DNA from: Deinococcus sp.
Lineage (GTDB): Bacteria > Deinococcota > Deinococci > Deinococcales > Deinococcaceae
Reading direction: 5' to 3'
DNA: 16,911 nucleotides
NCBI GenBank assembly: GCA_018260375.1
Contig: JAGLBF010000049.1
Span: forward strand, 1 to 16,911
Shown one piece after another: positions 15,494-16,911 of the stretch (position 1 is the first letter of the stretch; each line of letters opens with the position of its first letter). The position numbers and the translations under genes were made by a program. Under the pieces are notes generated by a model. That model saw nothing but the letters and a program-made list of their open reading frames with translations. It was not told the origin of the DNA and ran no database searches.

Positions 15494-16911
15494 TTACTTG
15501 CGGGCGTTCAAAAATTCATTTTTGTTGAGCTTGTGGTCAACAATACGCACTTCGCCAATACAACCATCAAATGGGCCAGAAAGTACACCAGCGTAGTGCT
15601 TGGCGCCCACTATCCAGGGCTTACCCGCACTAAAGAGGCCTTTTTGCAAAATATCGACGTCGGCATCACGCTGTACAGGTGCGCCTTCAACGAACAGGCG
15701 GGTAGATTTGCCGTCATTGACAACAGCGACGTGAATCCACTTGTCTTTGGGAATGCTCCACGACCAGTTACTTTGCAGTTCGTTGGTGGCGGGCGGGGGC
15801 AGTTGCAGGGGCGCTACTGCCCAGTGCAGTTCTTGCAGGTTAGACACGTCCATCACGGCGAGCGGCTCATCTTTGTCATCGGTATAGTTGCTGCCAGGAA
15901 TGTCGTGACCGTTGCCCAGGCGCGACAGCACCCCCATCCACTGGTTTTTCTTGCCGTCAAAGCCCTTATCGACCTTAAGAAAGGCTTCTACCGTGTAGCC
16001 GCTGGGGAAGGTTTCAGCGTTGAGAGGCGCGTTGTCGGCGGTTTTCCAAAAGCTAGCGGGCTGGCCTTCTTCGCCAGAAGGAACCACCTGGCAAGCACTG
16101 CCAGGGGCCGCAGACAGCGCCGAGTGGTCGCTGCTAAAGGTCAGCGCGTTCATCGGTGCGCCGTTGATGTTCTGGCGCAGCAGATGATTGCCTTTGCCGC
16201 TCAGGTCGGTGATGTCGCCCGCAGGCTGTCCAGGAGTGCCCACAAAGCGCCAGTGGGCCACTGTACCCGCAACTACAGGATAGTCGGTGTCAGACTTGGC
16301 TGGTACACCGGGGTTAGGCACTTCCTGAAAGCTGGCAAAGCTCTGGCGCACGCGCTCTACGATGCTGGTATTGGGCGTAGCGGTCGGCACTTTAAAGTCT
16401 TTGTTAAAGCCCGCAAAGCGCTCCTTAAAGTTAATGTTGAGGCTAAAGCGGTTGTTGGGGTCGGTGAGTTCGGCGTGGTCAAACTGGGTCAGGCTGCTCT
16501 TAGGCTTTTGGGGTACCCAGGGCGAAAAAGACATCACATTCATCTTGTTGCCCGCCACGTCAAACTCAAGCAGGCGTAGGTAGGCGTTGCCGCCGTCGTA
16601 GTCACTTTGATAGTCCACCACCATCATCTGAACGTCGTGGCCCAGGGCATTTTTCTTGACCGTCTTGGCGGCGCCGTGGTGGTGTCCGTTGATGGTCAGG
16701 AAAATCTGGTCATTGGTCTTGATCAGTTTGTCCCACAGCCGCAGGCCGTTTTCGGTGTCAATAGCCGTGACCATATCAGGGCCGATATTCATAATCTGGT
16801 GCGTGGTAAGAATGGTGGGCAAGGTGGGGTTGGCCTTGAGAAGGTCATTGGCCCACTTAAGCGTCTCGTCCGACACGCGCCAGTCAAGTGCCAGCACCAG
16901 ATACTTGTTGT
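15494..16911 (-). CDS. Calcineurin-like phosphoesterase with LamG-like C-terminus, 5' end missing
   Basis: The gene runs off the right edge; the frame stays open to 16911, so the true start and the first metal-binding motifs are outside. The visible ~471 residues begin KYLVLALDWRVSDETLKWA, followed by TTHQ (~16800) and INGHHHGA (~16675-16693), the late histidine motifs of calcineurin-like metallophosphoesterases that bind the two metals. From ~16290 to the end comes a beta-rich domain (AHWRFVGTPG, DLSGKGNHLL, YTVEAFLKV, KWIHVAVVNDGKSTRLFVEG, FDGCIGEVRIVDHKL) typical of LamG/concanavalin-like jelly rolls that bind glycans or proteins. The layout suggests an exported phosphatase, but the signal peptide is not visible and the substrate is unknown. 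The stop lies at the end of a degenerate repeat. Confidence 0.85.
   Translation of the reverse strand, partial: NKYLVLALDWRVSDETLKWANDLLKANPTLPTILTTHQIMNIGPDMVTAIDTENGLRLWDKLIKTNDQIFLTINGHHHGAAKTVKKNALGHDVQMMVVDYQSDYDGGNAYLRLLEFDVAGNKMNVMSFSPWVPQKPKSSLTQFDHAELTDPNNRFSLNINFKERFAGFNKDFKVPTATPNTSIVERVRQSFASFQEVPNPGVPAKSDTDYPVVAGTVAHWRFVGTPGQPAGDITDLSGKGNHLLRQNINGAPMNALTFSSDHSALSAAPGSACQVVPSGEEGQPASFWKTADNAPLNAETFPSGYTVEAFLKVDKGFDGKKNQWMGVLSRLGNGHDIPGSNYTDDKDEPLAVMDVSNLQELHWAVAPLQLPPPATNELQSNWSWSIPKDKWIHVAVVNDGKSTRLFVEGAPVQRDADVDILQKGLFSAGKPWIVGAKHYAGVLSGPFDGCIGEVRIVDHKLNKNEFLNARK

Noticed and set aside
15533..16579. Long plus-strand open frame opposite the phosphoesterase (348 codons)
   Set aside because: It is a mirror frame of the phosphoesterase/LamG gene, without recognisable domains.

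Overview
The window looks like a chromosomal segment from a member of the Deinococcaceae (Deinococcus-Thermus). Four things suggest this. The housekeeping proteins have a Deinococcus-like character. Many genes have leaderless-type starts, with a TANNNT -10 box ending about 6-9 nt before the start codon. Several copies of a small, palindrome-ended intergenic repeat resemble the small noncoding repeats (SNRs) described in Deinococcus radiodurans. There are almost no Shine-Dalgarno sites except at coupled or structured starts. The species cannot be named from sequence alone.

Layout, left to right. 1-395: a broken 5' piece of an IS4/IS5-type transposase (minus strand), a short repeat, and the ilvD promoter. 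396-2219: ilvD (branched-chain amino acid synthesis), followed directly by a diverged repeat. 2397-3148: two small genes of unknown function, a two-helix membrane protein with a possible winged-helix tail and a 99-aa protein preceded by a five-codon leader ORF. 3226-3678: an Rrf2/IscR-type regulator, followed by a 135-bp repeat. 4025-4852: uppP (undecaprenyl-diphosphate phosphatase). 4891-5627: a lipoprotein-type ribonuclease of the RNase Sa/barnase superfamily and a barstar-like inhibitor, overlapping by GTGA. 5628-6041: a repeat-rich gap with a second 135-bp repeat inside what may be an IS remnant. 6042-7043: tsaD (tRNA t6A synthesis).

The right half holds a convergent/divergent series. metH (minus, 11708-7977) and an unusually short metF (7980-7246) overlap by ATGA and together supply and use methyl-tetrahydrofolate for methionine synthesis. 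metH has a leader of about 185 nt that may be regulatory. A single-domain (p)ppGpp synthetase runs divergently (12162-13217) and converges on coaE (13838-13254). Then come an unannotated 28-codon Cys-rich small ORF (13928-14014), which overlaps by GTGA the start of an exported TPR protein (14011-15201), a perfect-stem terminator, and the 3' part of a calcineurin-like phosphoesterase with a LamG-like C-terminus that runs off the right edge.

The most notable points are the lipid-anchored RNase/barstar pair, the coupled four-Cys micro-ORF, the repeat family whose ends sit at or just after stop codons, and the metH leader. No tRNA, rRNA, CRISPR array or phage module was seen.
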